Notes: generated by a model from the sequence alone, not told the origin. Positions 1-7,095 are shown, numbered from the stretch's first letter. The stretch: 12,742 nucleotides of DNA from an uncultured Bacteroidales bacterium (GCA_934725785.1 CAKVCS010000017.1:1-12742), one strand, 5' to 3'. Numbers and translations: made by a program.

Positions 1-13
1 TAGTAGAGGAGTA

Positions 14-45
14 AGCCCAGCGTGCCATAAGAGGCAAATGGGGCT
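14..45 (+). other. Possible hairpin in the acpP leader
   Basis: AGCCC (14-18) can pair with GGGCT (41-45) and TGCC (23-26) with GGCA (33-36), giving a two-part stem with a 4x4 internal loop and a six-base apical loop. It lies about 70 bases upstream of the acpP start codon, in what is probably the 5' untranslated leader. It matches no riboswitch class I know, and short helices like this can arise by chance. No TAnnTTTG promoter element is visible in bases 1-115, so the acpP promoter is probably outside the window. Confidence 0.25.
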
Positions 46-115
46 AAGACCTGAAAGGAATGCGGCTAACAACGAATCAAGGAACAACAAAACAATTAAC
101 CAAAACAAGAAAACT

Positions 116-358
116 ATGTCAGAGGTTGCAGAAAAAGTAAAGGCAATTATCGCGGACAAGCTCAGCGCAGACGAGAACTCGATCACCTACGGCGCAAGCT
201 TCACCAACGACCTCGGCGCCGACTCGCTCGACACCGTCGAGCTCATCATGGAGTTCGAGAAGGAGTTCGGTATCACCATTCCCGACGATGCCTCTGAGCA
301 CATCAAGACCGTAGGGGATGCAATCGAGTACATCGAGAAGCACATGCCAGAGAAGTAA
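116..358 (+). CDS. acpP: Acyl carrier protein
   Basis: This is the 80-residue acyl carrier protein that holds growing fatty acyl chains as thioesters on 4'-phosphopantetheine during type II fatty acid synthesis in the cytoplasm. The attachment motif is GADSLD, with Ser37 as the modified serine, followed by the acidic helix II (DTVELIMEFEKEFG) that partner enzymes dock on. Length and sequence are typical of the family. I chose the ATG at 116; an in-frame ATG at 38 would add 26 Asn/Lys/Arg-rich residues unlike any ACP N-terminus. fabF follows after 25 bases, so the two are almost certainly co-transcribed. All nine Ile codons are ATC or ATT, in contrast with the ATA-rich genes elsewhere in the window, which fits very high expression. 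Confidence 0.97.
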   Translation: MSEVAEKVKAIIADKLSADENSITYGASFTNDLGADSLDTVELIMEFEKEFGITIPDDASEHIKTVGDAIEYIEKHMPEK

Positions 359-383
359 CCTTATTGACTTCTAAAACGAATTT

Positions 384-1628
384 ATGGAGCTGAAAAGAGT
401 AGTAGTTACGGGCTTGGGGGCTGTCACGCCTCTGGGCAACAACCTCGCCGACACTTGGCAAGGCCTGGTCTCTGGCGTGAGTGGAGCTGCGCCCATAACT
501 CACTTCGACGCCACTAAATTCAAAACCAGGTTCGCCTGTGAAGTCAAGAATTTCGACGGTACGCAGCTTATTGGCAAAGAGGCCCGCAAAATGGACCTCT
601 TTGCGCAATACGCCATCGTGGCGTCGGAAGAGGCGATAAAGGATTCCAAGCTCGACCTGCCGAACGAGAATCGCGATCGCATAGGCGTCGTCTGGGGTAC
701 AGGCATAGGTGGCATAAAGACATACTTCGACGAGGCGAAAGAATTCGTCGAGGGTGACGGCACGCCAAGGTTCAGCCCGTTCTTCATCCCGAAGATTATA
801 GCAGACATCGCGCCTGGCTACATCTCGATACGCAACGGCCTGGGCGGCCCTAACTTCGGCACCGTCTCGGCCTGCGCCTCGTCCACGTCGGCGCTTGTCG
901 TGGCGTTCGACCTCATACGCCTCGGCCGCGCGACAGCCGTGGTCAGCGGAGGCTCTGAGGCCCCGATAACAGTCTCTGGCGTTGGCGGCTTCACCTCGAT
1001 GAAGGCGCTCTCGAGCAGGAACGACGACCCTAAGACAGCATCGAGGCCGTTCGACAAAGATCGTGACGGATTCGTGATTGGCGAGGGCGCAGCGAGCCTC
1101 GTACTCGAGGAGTATGAGCACGCCGTGAAGCGCGGCGCGCACATATACTGCGAGCTGGCAGGCGGCGGGCACTCGGGCGACGCTTACCACATCACCGCCC
1201 CTCACCCCGAGGGCAACGGCGCGGCGCGCGTGATGGCTGAGGCTTTGAGGGATGCTAACCTGACACCCGCCGACATTGACTACATCAATGTTCACGGCAC
1301 GTCAACGCCTCTCGGCGACAAAGGCGAGCTAATCGCAATAGGCAAAGTGTTCGGAGACGACGCTTACAAGCTCAACATCAGCTCCACTAAGTCCATGACT
1401 GGTCACCTGCTCGGCGCTACTGGCGCACTTGAGGCAATCGCGTGCGTCAAGACGATAGAGCAAGGAATCGTTCCGCCAACAATAAACCACTTCACAGACG
1501 ACCCAGAAATCGACTCTAAGCTGAACTTGACGTTCAATGAGGCCCAGACCCGCAAGGTCAGGGCGGCAATGTCAAACACGTTCGGTTTCGGCGGGCATAA
1601 CGGCACGGTAGTGTTCAAAGCCATCTGA
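384..1628 (+). CDS. fabF: Beta-ketoacyl-ACP synthase II (KAS II)
   Basis: The 414-residue protein catalyses decarboxylative condensation of malonyl-ACP with acyl-ACP, the elongation step of type II fatty acid synthesis, as a cytoplasmic homodimer. The thiolase-fold Cys-His-His triad is complete: Cys164 in VSACASS, His304 in NVHGTSTPLGD and His341 in MTGHLLGATGA, with the supporting Lys336 in SSTKSMTGH. The C-terminal GFGGHNGT loop near the active site is present. Length matches FabF (about 410-420). The ATG at 384 starts directly with the conserved MELKRVVVTGLGAVTPLG. It lies between acpP and rnc, the usual Bacteroidales order. A terminator-like hairpin begins 25 bases after its stop codon. 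Confidence 0.97.
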   Translation: MELKRVVVTGLGAVTPLGNNLADTWQGLVSGVSGAAPITHFDATKFKTRFACEVKNFDGTQLIGKEARKMDLFAQYAIVASEEAIKDSKLDLPNENRDRIGVVWGTGIGGIKTYFDEAKEFVEGDGTPRFSPFFIPKIIADIAPGYISIRNGLGGPNFGTVSACASSTSALVVAFDLIRLGRATAVVSGGSEAPITVSGVGGFTSMKALSSRNDDPKTASRPFDKDRDGFVIGEGAASLVLEEYEHAVKRGAHIYCELAGGGHSGDAYHITAPHPEGNGAARVMAEALRDANLTPADIDYINVHGTSTPLGDKGELIAIGKVFGDDAYKLNISSTKSMTGHLLGATGALEAIACVKTIEQGIVPPTINHFTDDPEIDSKLNLTFNEAQTRKVRAAMSNTFGFGGHNGTVVFKAI

Positions 1629-1630
1629 TT

Positions 1631-2677
1631 TTGATAGTGGGATTACCAGACATAATAAAACTTTTTTCCCGCGAGGGAAGAAAGTTTTATTTTTTTATTG
1701 CTAATACCGCAGGATACTTGCCTTACTCGACGAAGGTGTTCCACTCCGCGTTCACGCACAGGTCCATGACGACGCGAGGCGGGGGCAAAGGCACTGACGC
1801 CAACAACGAGAGGCTGGAGTTTCTGGGCGACGCCATTATAGAGGCGGTCGTCTCGGATGTCCTGTATCACCAGTATCCAGAAGGGGATGAGGGGTTTCTT
1901 TCGCACCTACGCTCAAACATGGTGTGCAGGGCGCGACTGAACACCATATCTTTCGAGCTGAATCTTGACCGATTCTTAAAGATAACGTCACGCAAAGACC
2001 TGACCACCAGTCACATAGCTGGCGATGTGCTTGAGGCGTTCGTCGCCGCCATATATCTGGATGGAGGAATGGGGCGCGCCGCCCGTTTCGTCAAAAAGAC
2101 AATTGCGAGCCAGGCGCGCATAGAGGAAGCGCTCAACGATGCCACGCATACAAACTATAAGAGTATGCTGGTGAATCTTGGAGAGCAAAACGGGCTCGAG
2201 GTCCTATTTGACACACGCAGAGCTTCAGAGCACGCGACGGACGAGGACGGGGAGGCAGTCAACTTCGTCTCTGAAGTCCTATTGGCCGATACCATTGCGG
2301 GACACGGCGCAGGCCGCTCAAAAAAGATGGCAGAGCAGCAAGCGGCAGAGGAGGCTTGCAAGAGGATTGACAGCGGCGAGATAAGCATTGACGAGATAAA
2401 GAGTCGCATGGAGGCCATCGTGGCAGAGAAGGAGTCTGACGCTGGTGACACAGTGGCAGAAAGCGCGGCCCAAGAAGTCTCGGCCTCGCAGGCCCCCGAC
2501 ACGCGGCCCACCCTCAACATGGCAGAAGAAGAGAAGGAACGGTTAGGCGGCATTGAGGTGGCTGCGGCAGGAAACGCGGCGAGCGCAGCAACGCTGATGG
2601 CGGAAAAAGCGTCACCGTGGGTGCGCGAAGAAGAATGGAGGCCGACCCTCAACAGTAGTCAACCGCCGCTGCAGTAG
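1631..2677 (+). CDS. rnc: Ribonuclease III with C-terminal extension
   Basis: Double-strand-specific endoribonuclease that processes rRNA precursors and structured mRNAs. The signature NNERLEFLGDA begins at residue 58; the expected acidic catalytic residues are Glu60, Glu63, Asp67, Asp132 and Glu135 (GDVLEAF). A double-stranded-RNA-binding domain covers about 174-246 and ends in the typical GxGRSKKMAEQQAAEEA. The start is not ATG: TTG at 1631, two bases after the fabF stop, or GTG at 1637. The first in-frame ATG (1766) would cut off the conserved FTHRS helix, so it is unlikely. The protein is long (348 residues against roughly 220-250): residues about 250-348 form an Ala/Glu/Ser-rich, probably disordered tail in which RPTLN occurs twice (292-296, 337-341). 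A hairpin spans codons 9-21. Confidence 0.93.
   Translation: MIVGLPDIIKLFSREGRKFYFFIANTAGYLPYSTKVFHSAFTHRSMTTRGGGKGTDANNERLEFLGDAIIEAVVSDVLYHQYPEGDEGFLSHLRSNMVCRARLNTISFELNLDRFLKITSRKDLTTSHIAGDVLEAFVAAIYLDGGMGRAARFVKKTIASQARIEEALNDATHTNYKSMLVNLGEQNGLEVLFDTRRASEHATDEDGEAVNFVSEVLLADTIAGHGAGRSKKMAEQQAAEEACKRIDSGEISIDEIKSRMEAIVAEKESDAGDTVAESAAQEVSASQAPDTRPTLNMAEEEKERLGGIEVAAAGNAASAATLMAEKASPWVREEEWRPTLNSSQPPLQ
1654..1696 (+). terminator. Terminator-like GNRA hairpin inside the start of rnc
   Basis: Bases 1654-1670 pair with 1675-1691 in a continuous 17-bp stem with one U-G wobble (1665/1680), closed by a GCGA tetraloop (GNRA type) and followed directly by five T (1692-1696). This has the form of an intrinsic terminator, yet it lies within rnc codons 9-21, 25 bases after the fabF stop. 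It may reduce transcription from acpP-fabF into rnc, or be a double-stranded target for RNase III on its own mRNA, as is known for the E. coli rnc leader. The structure is seen in the sequence; either role is inference. Confidence 0.6.
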
Positions 2678-2721
2678 ACATTCCGGGCGGGGAAGAGAGG
2701 GGAGTCACGTGGAGTCGCGCC

Positions 2722-3132
2722 TCAGTAAGTTTCCCCGACGCTTATGCCATGGGCTTCGGACTGGTTTAGGAACTGCTCGTAGAAAATCACAAGCTCGCGA
2801 TATTGAAGCCTTATCTTTGTGGGCTTCATAAGGAACCTACGCATATCGTTGTCGTTGAACGAGTTCAGATCCACCATCTGCAGGCCTTTTATTTTCAGAT
2901 AATAATCGAGCACCTCGTCTTCGGTAAAGCGGTTGCCTGTCAGGGCCATCATACGTTTCACGACCCTGTCCTTCATGAGTCCATCTGAGTCGCCAGGAAA
3001 CAGGTATGCGCAAAACTTGTCTATCGTCTTGCGCTTCCTCTCCTGCATTCTGAACTTGTAAACATGAAAAGAGAGAGGGATGGCGACGCAGAGGGCCACG
3101 AGCACGAGGAAAGACAACGTAATTTCGGACAT
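2722..3132 (-). CDS. Unrecognised small single-pass membrane protein
   Basis: I do not recognise this 136-residue protein. Residues about 5-24 form one hydrophobic segment (ITLSFLVLVALCVAIPLSF) followed by the basic stretch RMQERKRK, so by the positive-inside rule the remaining 110 residues should be cytoplasmic. That part is charged and probably helical (KDRVVKRMMALTGNRFTEDEVLDYYLKI), with no catalytic motif visible. I chose the ATG at 3132; a longer frame upstream reads through a promoter element and the end of the neighbouring gene. It lies 67 bases downstream of the glycosyltransferase on the same strand and may share its transcript, but also has a candidate promoter of its own. It converges on rnc with only 44 bases between stop codons and no clear terminator. 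Confidence 0.75.
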   Translation of the reverse strand: MSEITLSFLVLVALCVAIPLSFHVYKFRMQERKRKTIDKFCAYLFPGDSDGLMKDRVVKRMMALTGNRFTEDEVLDYYLKIKGLQMVDLNSFNDNDMRRFLMKPTKIRLQYRELVIFYEQFLNQSEAHGISVGETY

Positions 3133-3186
3133 CGTTCTACAATAATGTGAAAACAAAGGGACTACCCGATTGGCAAAACCTTTGCG

Positions 3187-3194
3187 CAAAGATA
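3187..3194 (-). promoter_or_regulatory. Candidate -7 element for the small membrane protein gene
   Basis: The minus strand reads TATCTTTG here, an exact match to the Bacteroidota -7 consensus TAnnTTTG, immediately after the glycosyltransferase stop codon. Transcription would start near 3180, giving a leader of about 50 bases. No TTTG is found 19-21 bases upstream, so only half of the promoter is supported. Confidence 0.45.
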
Positions 3195-3199
3195 GGCAA

Positions 3200-4180
3200 T
3201 TAAAAATATAGGCGGCTACACCCATAGAGTTCCTCGACCCTATGCGCCAAATAGACCTGCTCGGCCTGCCCCGGCGTAGGAACCAACGACACCGAGGGGT
3301 CAAGCCTCCCTATGGCCTTGAGATCCATAAGCGTAGAATAACCTGAGCGGCTCACGACGTTCCGCGCCGCGAGCAGCAGGCCCTTGAGCCGGCAAGGCTC
3401 AACCATCCCCAAGACCTCCACCCCACCACGCGTCACATGGTCCGCCACGGCAGCGTCGGCGCATATGACGACACGCCGCCCCGGCTCAGACTCGAACCGC
3501 TCCGTCAGGCTCGCCACGAACTCACCCCTCTGAGGCTCGGGGCCAGAGGCCAAACCGAGCCACTCAACAGGCGGCTCCGGCTCAGCATCCGCGCCAGCAA
3601 GTCGCGACAAGAGACCTATGCAGTGGGTTGGCACCCGCCATCCGGGAGCGGAAGACATCTCGCCACTCAACCCGCCAATGGCGAAATCCGGCACCAGACA
3701 AGCGTCGAAACGACGGATGAAGAGGCCGAGAGCCGCGGCCAAGACAGAGTTGAGCCAACGCGGCGCGGAGGGCGACACGCGCGGCCTCAACTGGTGTGTT
3801 ACAATCACGCTGGGGCAGAGCCGCGAGCGCACGCCGTACCTATTGTCAGATACAATCATATCGGGTCGGAGAGACCTGGCGAGAGCCTCGGCGCGCCGCC
3901 TCTCACGCAGCACGCTGAGCAGGAAAGATGGCACTTGAAGCATAACCTCCGCCCAAAGCCAACGGCCACCCCGCAGACGGGGCGAGAAAGACCTGAGATA
4001 GACGACATCAAGCTCGGGAAACTCGGCAGCGAGCAGCCCGAGCGACGCCCCGCTGCCGGCGAGAGTTACACGGCAGCCCCGCCCGACAAGGGTGCGGACA
4101 ATGACAGACGATCGGCTGGCATGCCCCAAGCCCCAGTCGAGCACGCTGACGATAACCCTTGACCCCCTGCTTAAAATCAT
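3200..4180 (-). CDS. MurG-fold glycosyltransferase (Bacteroidota DWGLGH family)
   Basis: The 326-residue protein resembles the Bacteroidota family annotated as glycosyltransferase or UDP-GlcNAc:LPS transferase-like, with a GT-B (MurG-type) fold. The N-terminal domain has the glycine-rich acceptor-side loop DWGLGHASRS (15-24), then SDNRYG (111-116), VTHQLR (127-132) and a conserved RRFDACLVPD (156-165). The C-terminal domain carries SRSGYSTLMDL (277-287) and PTPGQAEQVYLA (301-312), positioned like the donor-nucleotide binding loops of MurG. It probably transfers a sugar at the inner membrane during glycan or lipid-linked saccharide assembly; donor and acceptor cannot be read from sequence. I chose the ATG at 4180; starting at 4297 would add 39 residues and overlap the divergent metA. 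Arg/Ala/Leu-rich composition reflects the GC-rich DNA. Confidence 0.85.
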   Translation of the reverse strand: MILSRGSRVIVSVLDWGLGHASRSSVIVRTLVGRGCRVTLAGSGASLGLLAAEFPELDVVYLRSFSPRLRGGRWLWAEVMLQVPSFLLSVLRERRRAEALARSLRPDMIVSDNRYGVRSRLCPSVIVTHQLRPRVSPSAPRWLNSVLAAALGLFIRRFDACLVPDFAIGGLSGEMSSAPGWRVPTHCIGLLSRLAGADAEPEPPVEWLGLASGPEPQRGEFVASLTERFESEPGRRVVICADAAVADHVTRGGVEVLGMVEPCRLKGLLLAARNVVSRSGYSTLMDLKAIGRLDPSVSLVPTPGQAEQVYLAHRVEELYGCSRLYF

Positions 4181-4224
4181 GGGCGCAAGATAAGCATAAC
4201 GCCCGAGAATAGCGACAAAAAGAT

Positions 4225-4232
4225 TACTTTCG
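4225..4232 (+). promoter_or_regulatory. Weak candidate -7 element for metA
   Basis: TACTTTCG differs by one base from TAnnTTTG and lies 58 bases before the metA start codon. No TTTG is found at the expected upstream distance. No SAM-riboswitch-like structure was recognised in the short metA leader. Confidence 0.3.
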
Positions 4233-4290
4233 CGTAGCCGCGAGGCATGGGCGGGCAACGAGCCGACCCACACTATGAAAAACAGAGACA

Positions 4291-5196
4291 ATGCCAATAA
4301 GAATACCAGACAGCCTGCCGGCCAAGCAAATACTTGAGTCGGAACGCGTGTTCATCATGGGCGAGCAGCGCGCCATGGCGCAGGACATACGCACACTGCG
4401 CATCCTGATACTCAACCTGATGCCCAACAAGGTTGTAACCGAGACGCAGTTGCTGCGCGCATTGTCCAACTCGCCACTGCAGGTGAGCCCCGAGCTGATG
4501 ATGGTGAAGAGCCACAACTCGAAAAACACGTCGGCCGAGCACCTGAGCTCGTTCTATAAAACGTTCGACGACGTGAAGGACAAGCGGTATGACGGCCTGA
4601 TAATAACAGGCGCGCCCGTGGAGCAGATGCCGTTTGACGAGGTTGACTACTGGGACGAGCTATGCGAGATAATGGACTGGAGCCGGACGAACGTGACCAG
4701 CACCCTGCACATATGCTGGGGCGCCCAGGCGGGGCTGTATCACCACTACGGCATCGACAAGTACGCGCTGCCCGAGAAGATGTTCGGCGTGTTCCGCCAC
4801 AAGGTGCTGGACCCTCGCACCCCGCTCGTCAGAGGCTTTGATGACGAATTTTGCGCCCCCCACTCGCGCCACACCGGGACTCGGCGGGAGGACATAGAGA
4901 GCCGCCCTGGCCTCAAGATGCTTGCGGACTCCGACGTGGCCGGGCCCTACATAGTGATGTCATGTGACGGCAAGCAGGTGTTCGTCATGGGCCACTCGGA
5001 ATATGACCGCGACACGCTGAAGGACGAGTATTTCCGCGACCTGGGCAAAGGGCTGCCTATCAAGGTGCCATACAATTACTTTCCCGACGACGACCCGACC
5101 AAGACCCCGAAGAAGAGCTGGCGCGCCCACAGCCACCTGCTGTTCTCCAATTGGCTGAACTACTACGTATACCAGCAGACTCCCTTTGAGCTTTAG
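4291..5196 (+). CDS. metA: Homoserine O-acetyltransferase (MetA family)
   Basis: The 301-residue cytoplasmic enzyme acylates the hydroxyl of L-homoserine, the first committed step of methionine synthesis. Catalytic residues are all present: Cys142 in HICWGAQAG, His235 and Glu237 in MGHSEYD. MetA proteins use either succinyl-CoA or acetyl-CoA; residue 111 is Glu here (TGAPVEQMPF), the residue linked to acetyl-CoA use, where succinyltransferases have Gly. The enzyme is therefore more likely an O-acetyltransferase despite being named for the succinyltransferase fold. Length equals the family norm and the ATG at 4291 gives the standard start MPIRIPDSLPA. It is divergent from the glycosyltransferase and stands alone, with no other methionine gene next to it. 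Confidence 0.95.
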   Translation: MPIRIPDSLPAKQILESERVFIMGEQRAMAQDIRTLRILILNLMPNKVVTETQLLRALSNSPLQVSPELMMVKSHNSKNTSAEHLSSFYKTFDDVKDKRYDGLIITGAPVEQMPFDEVDYWDELCEIMDWSRTNVTSTLHICWGAQAGLYHHYGIDKYALPEKMFGVFRHKVLDPRTPLVRGFDDEFCAPHSRHTGTRREDIESRPGLKMLADSDVAGPYIVMSCDGKQVFVMGHSEYDRDTLKDEYFRDLGKGLPIKVPYNYFPDDDPTKTPKKSWRAHSHLLFSNWLNYYVYQQTPFEL

Positions 5197-5268
5197 ACTC
5201 TTGGGCCTCGCGTATGGGATGGCGGGAGTGGCGATGAGGAAATTTTTCTCAAAAAAACGCCAAGGCCG

Positions 5269-5299
5269 CTTGCTTTGTAGGCCGAATGTACTAATTTTG
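5269..5299 (+). promoter_or_regulatory. Promoter of tRNA-Lys
   Basis: TAATTTTG (5292-5299) matches the -7 consensus TAnnTTTG exactly. CTTG (5269-5272) lies 19 bases upstream, close to the -33 TTTG. Transcription would start near 5304, leaving a short 5' leader to be trimmed from the tRNA precursor. Confidence 0.65.
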
Positions 5300-5337
5300 C
5301 ACTCGGAACAGCCGAAGAGGCTCTCCGAAAAGAGGTA

Positions 5338-5410
5338 GATCCGTTAGCTCAGCTGGTAGAGCACAACACTTTTAATGTTGGGGTCCTGGGTTCGAACCCC
5401 AGACGGATCA
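5338..5410 (+). tRNA. tRNA-Lys (anticodon TTT)
   Basis: The 73 bases fold into a full cloverleaf. Acceptor stem GATCCGT pairs with ACGGATC, D stem GCTC with GAGC, anticodon stem CAACA with TGTTG around the loop CTTTTAA (anticodon TTT at 5371-5373), and T stem CTGGG with CCCAG around TTCGAAC. The discriminator base is A. The 3' CCA is not encoded and must be added by nucleotidyltransferase. It has its own promoter and terminator, so it is a single-gene transcription unit. Confidence 0.98.
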
Positions 5411-5417
5411 CCGAGAC

Positions 5418-5452
5418 AAGGCCTCGCCAAAGATTTTGGCGAGGCCTTTTTT
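5418..5452 (+). terminator. Intrinsic terminator after tRNA-Lys
   Basis: A perfect 14-bp stem (5418-5431 with 5435-5448) with the three-base loop GAT is followed by TTTT (5449-5452). It starts seven bases after the tRNA and ends its transcript. Confidence 0.9.
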
Positions 5453-5529
5453 ATTGGCATCACTTTGGCATCCCCCATCGGGGCTTAATAAACACATCCG
5501 ACGGCCGTAAGTAAAAAAAGTCACATTTC

Positions 5530-5561
5530 TTTGCTCTAAGAATCTATTGTTCTTAACTTTG
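5530..5561 (+). promoter_or_regulatory. Near-ideal Bacteroidota promoter for rprXY
   Basis: TTTG (5530-5533), a 20-base spacer, then TAACTTTG (5554-5561) match the -33 and -7 consensus without error. The -7 element ends five bases before the rprX ATG at 5567, so the predicted transcription start falls on or next to the start codon. Confidence 0.8.
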
Positions 5562-5566
5562 TTAGT

Positions 5567-7090
5567 ATGAGCAAAAAAATCATAACGTGGGTCTGCATTG
5601 TCCTACCTTTCGCGTTCATAGGGCTCGTCTTTATGCAAGTGAGGTGGATTGTGGAGGCGTGCAAGCTCAGAGACAGCATATTCGACCAGACGGTCGTCCG
5701 CTGCATAGACAATGTCATAACAAGGCTGGAGACCGACGAGCTGATGGAGTCGCGAAGCGGCGTGGCGTCCCAGTCTCGCAACTTTGCAAAGTTCGCCAGC
5801 AACAGGGGCGAGCAGAGCGCGCAGGTCCCGGACGGGATATGCCTCACGTTCAGGCTCGACAACTTCGGCTTCTACAGGTTTGACACGATGAAGGGCGGGT
5901 CTTTGGCCTCGATAGAGACGGGCGTTGTCGACGCGAGCAGCATCATAGGCAACGACATGCTCGCCAACTCATATACCGCGCTTAACAGCGTTCTGACCCG
6001 CAAACTGAAGGTTCTGAACATACAGGCGAGCAAAAGCATGTTCGAGGACAGCCCCATAGAGGTCCGCGTGAACCCGCAGAGGCTTGACGCGCTGCTCATG
6101 CAGCAGTTTACGGACAACGGGATATCGTCACCCTACGAGTTCGCCGTCTATAACGCCTCGGGCGCAAAGGCGTTCTCGAGCCCGGCGTACAGTGACGATT
6201 TCAGCGGCGACATATATGACAAACGCCTCTACCCTAACGACGTGCACACGAAGGCGCACTATGTGAAGGTGTATTTCCCCCACAGGCCAAACGTCGTGCG
6301 CGGGATGATGGTGCAGATCATCCCGACCACGTTCTTCTGCCTTGTGGTGATGATATTGTCGGCCTACATCGTCGTAATAATATTCCGCCAGAAGAAGCTC
6401 GACGTCATAAAGAACGACTTCATAAGCAACATGACGCACGAGTTCAAGACCCCGATATCCACAATGTCGCTTTCCGCCCAGATGCTTCGTGACCTTGCCG
6501 ACACTGTAAAGCCCGACTTCATACGCCGCAACACAAACATTATAATAGACGAGGCGAAGAGGCTGACTATACAGGTCGAGAAGATACTCCAAATGTCGAC
6601 GTTCGACCGCGGCAAGGGGCGGCTGAAGCTTGAGGAGCGCAACATCAACGAGCTGGTGGACAAGGTCGTCAACACGTTCCGCGTGAAGGTGGAGAGCGCC
6701 AACGGCGAGATAAACGAGCGGCTTGACGCTACGGACCCCATAGCCATGGTGGACAACGTCCACTTCACCAACGTGGTGTATAACCTGCTGGACAACGCGT
6801 TCAAGTACAGGCGCGACGCGCCGATGCTCCACGTCTGGACCCGAAACGCTAACGGCGGCATCATAATATCGATAAAAGACAACGGGCTCGGCATATCGAA
6901 GGAGGACCAGAAGCGGATATTTGAGAAATTCTACCGCGTCTCGACCGGCGACAAGCACGACATAAAGGGTTTCGGGCTTGGCCTCGCATACGTGAAAAAG
7001 ATAGTTGAGGACCACGGAGGACAAATTTCCGTGGAGAGCGAGTTGAACGTTGGAACAAAATTTGACATATATTTGCCCTTAATAAAGTAA
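5567..7090 (+). CDS. rprX: RprX-like sensor histidine kinase
   Basis: The 507-residue inner-membrane kinase is the sensor of a two-component system. Membrane segments at about 5-24 and 249-273 enclose a periplasmic sensor region of roughly 220 residues with no domain I recognise. The dimerisation/phosphoacceptor helix has NMTHEFKTPIS with His291. The ATP-binding domain shows the N box NLLDNAFKY (Asn406, Asn410), G1 DNGLG (438-442), the F box IFEKFYR and G2 GFGLGL (468-473). The response regulator gene starts five bases downstream. The name follows from the gene pair and from the partner's resemblance to Bacteroides fragilis RprY; the signal is unknown. Starting at 5567 is needed to keep the first membrane segment, which places the ATG at the predicted transcription start. 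About three quarters of its Ile codons are ATA. Confidence 0.92.
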   Translation: MSKKIITWVCIVLPFAFIGLVFMQVRWIVEACKLRDSIFDQTVVRCIDNVITRLETDELMESRSGVASQSRNFAKFASNRGEQSAQVPDGICLTFRLDNFGFYRFDTMKGGSLASIETGVVDASSIIGNDMLANSYTALNSVLTRKLKVLNIQASKSMFEDSPIEVRVNPQRLDALLMQQFTDNGISSPYEFAVYNASGAKAFSSPAYSDDFSGDIYDKRLYPNDVHTKAHYVKVYFPHRPNVVRGMMVQIIPTTFFCLVVMILSAYIVVIIFRQKKLDVIKNDFISNMTHEFKTPISTMSLSAQMLRDLADTVKPDFIRRNTNIIIDEAKRLTIQVEKILQMSTFDRGKGRLKLEERNINELVDKVVNTFRVKVESANGEINERLDATDPIAMVDNVHFTNVVYNLLDNAFKYRRDAPMLHVWTRNANGGIIISIKDNGLGISKEDQKRIFEKFYRVSTGDKHDIKGFGLGLAYVKKIVEDHGGQISVESELNVGTKFDIYLPLIK

Positions 7091-7095
7091 CAGAT

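Noticed and set aside
38..115. In-frame N-terminal extension of acpP from ATG 38
   Set aside because: The extra 26 residues are Asn/Lys/Arg-rich and unlike any ACP; the conserved protein begins at 116.
2678..2721. Terminator between convergent rnc and the small membrane protein gene
   Set aside because: No inverted repeat with a T-run on either strand; only a short GGAGTC direct repeat is visible.
4181..4290. SAM riboswitch upstream of metA
   Set aside because: The space is only about 110 bases and none of the conserved SAM-I core sequences is present.
4181..4297. Upstream extension of the glycosyltransferase that resembles a signal peptide (ATG 4297, hydrophobic core, AHA)
   Set aside because: The enzyme family is cytoplasmic, the extension overlaps the start of divergent metA, and the conserved family start lies just after ATG 4180.
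5205..5249. Possible terminator after metA (CCTCGC with GCGATGAGG, then AAATTTTTC)
   Set aside because: The stem is short, needs a three-base bulge and has a long loop; too weak to call.
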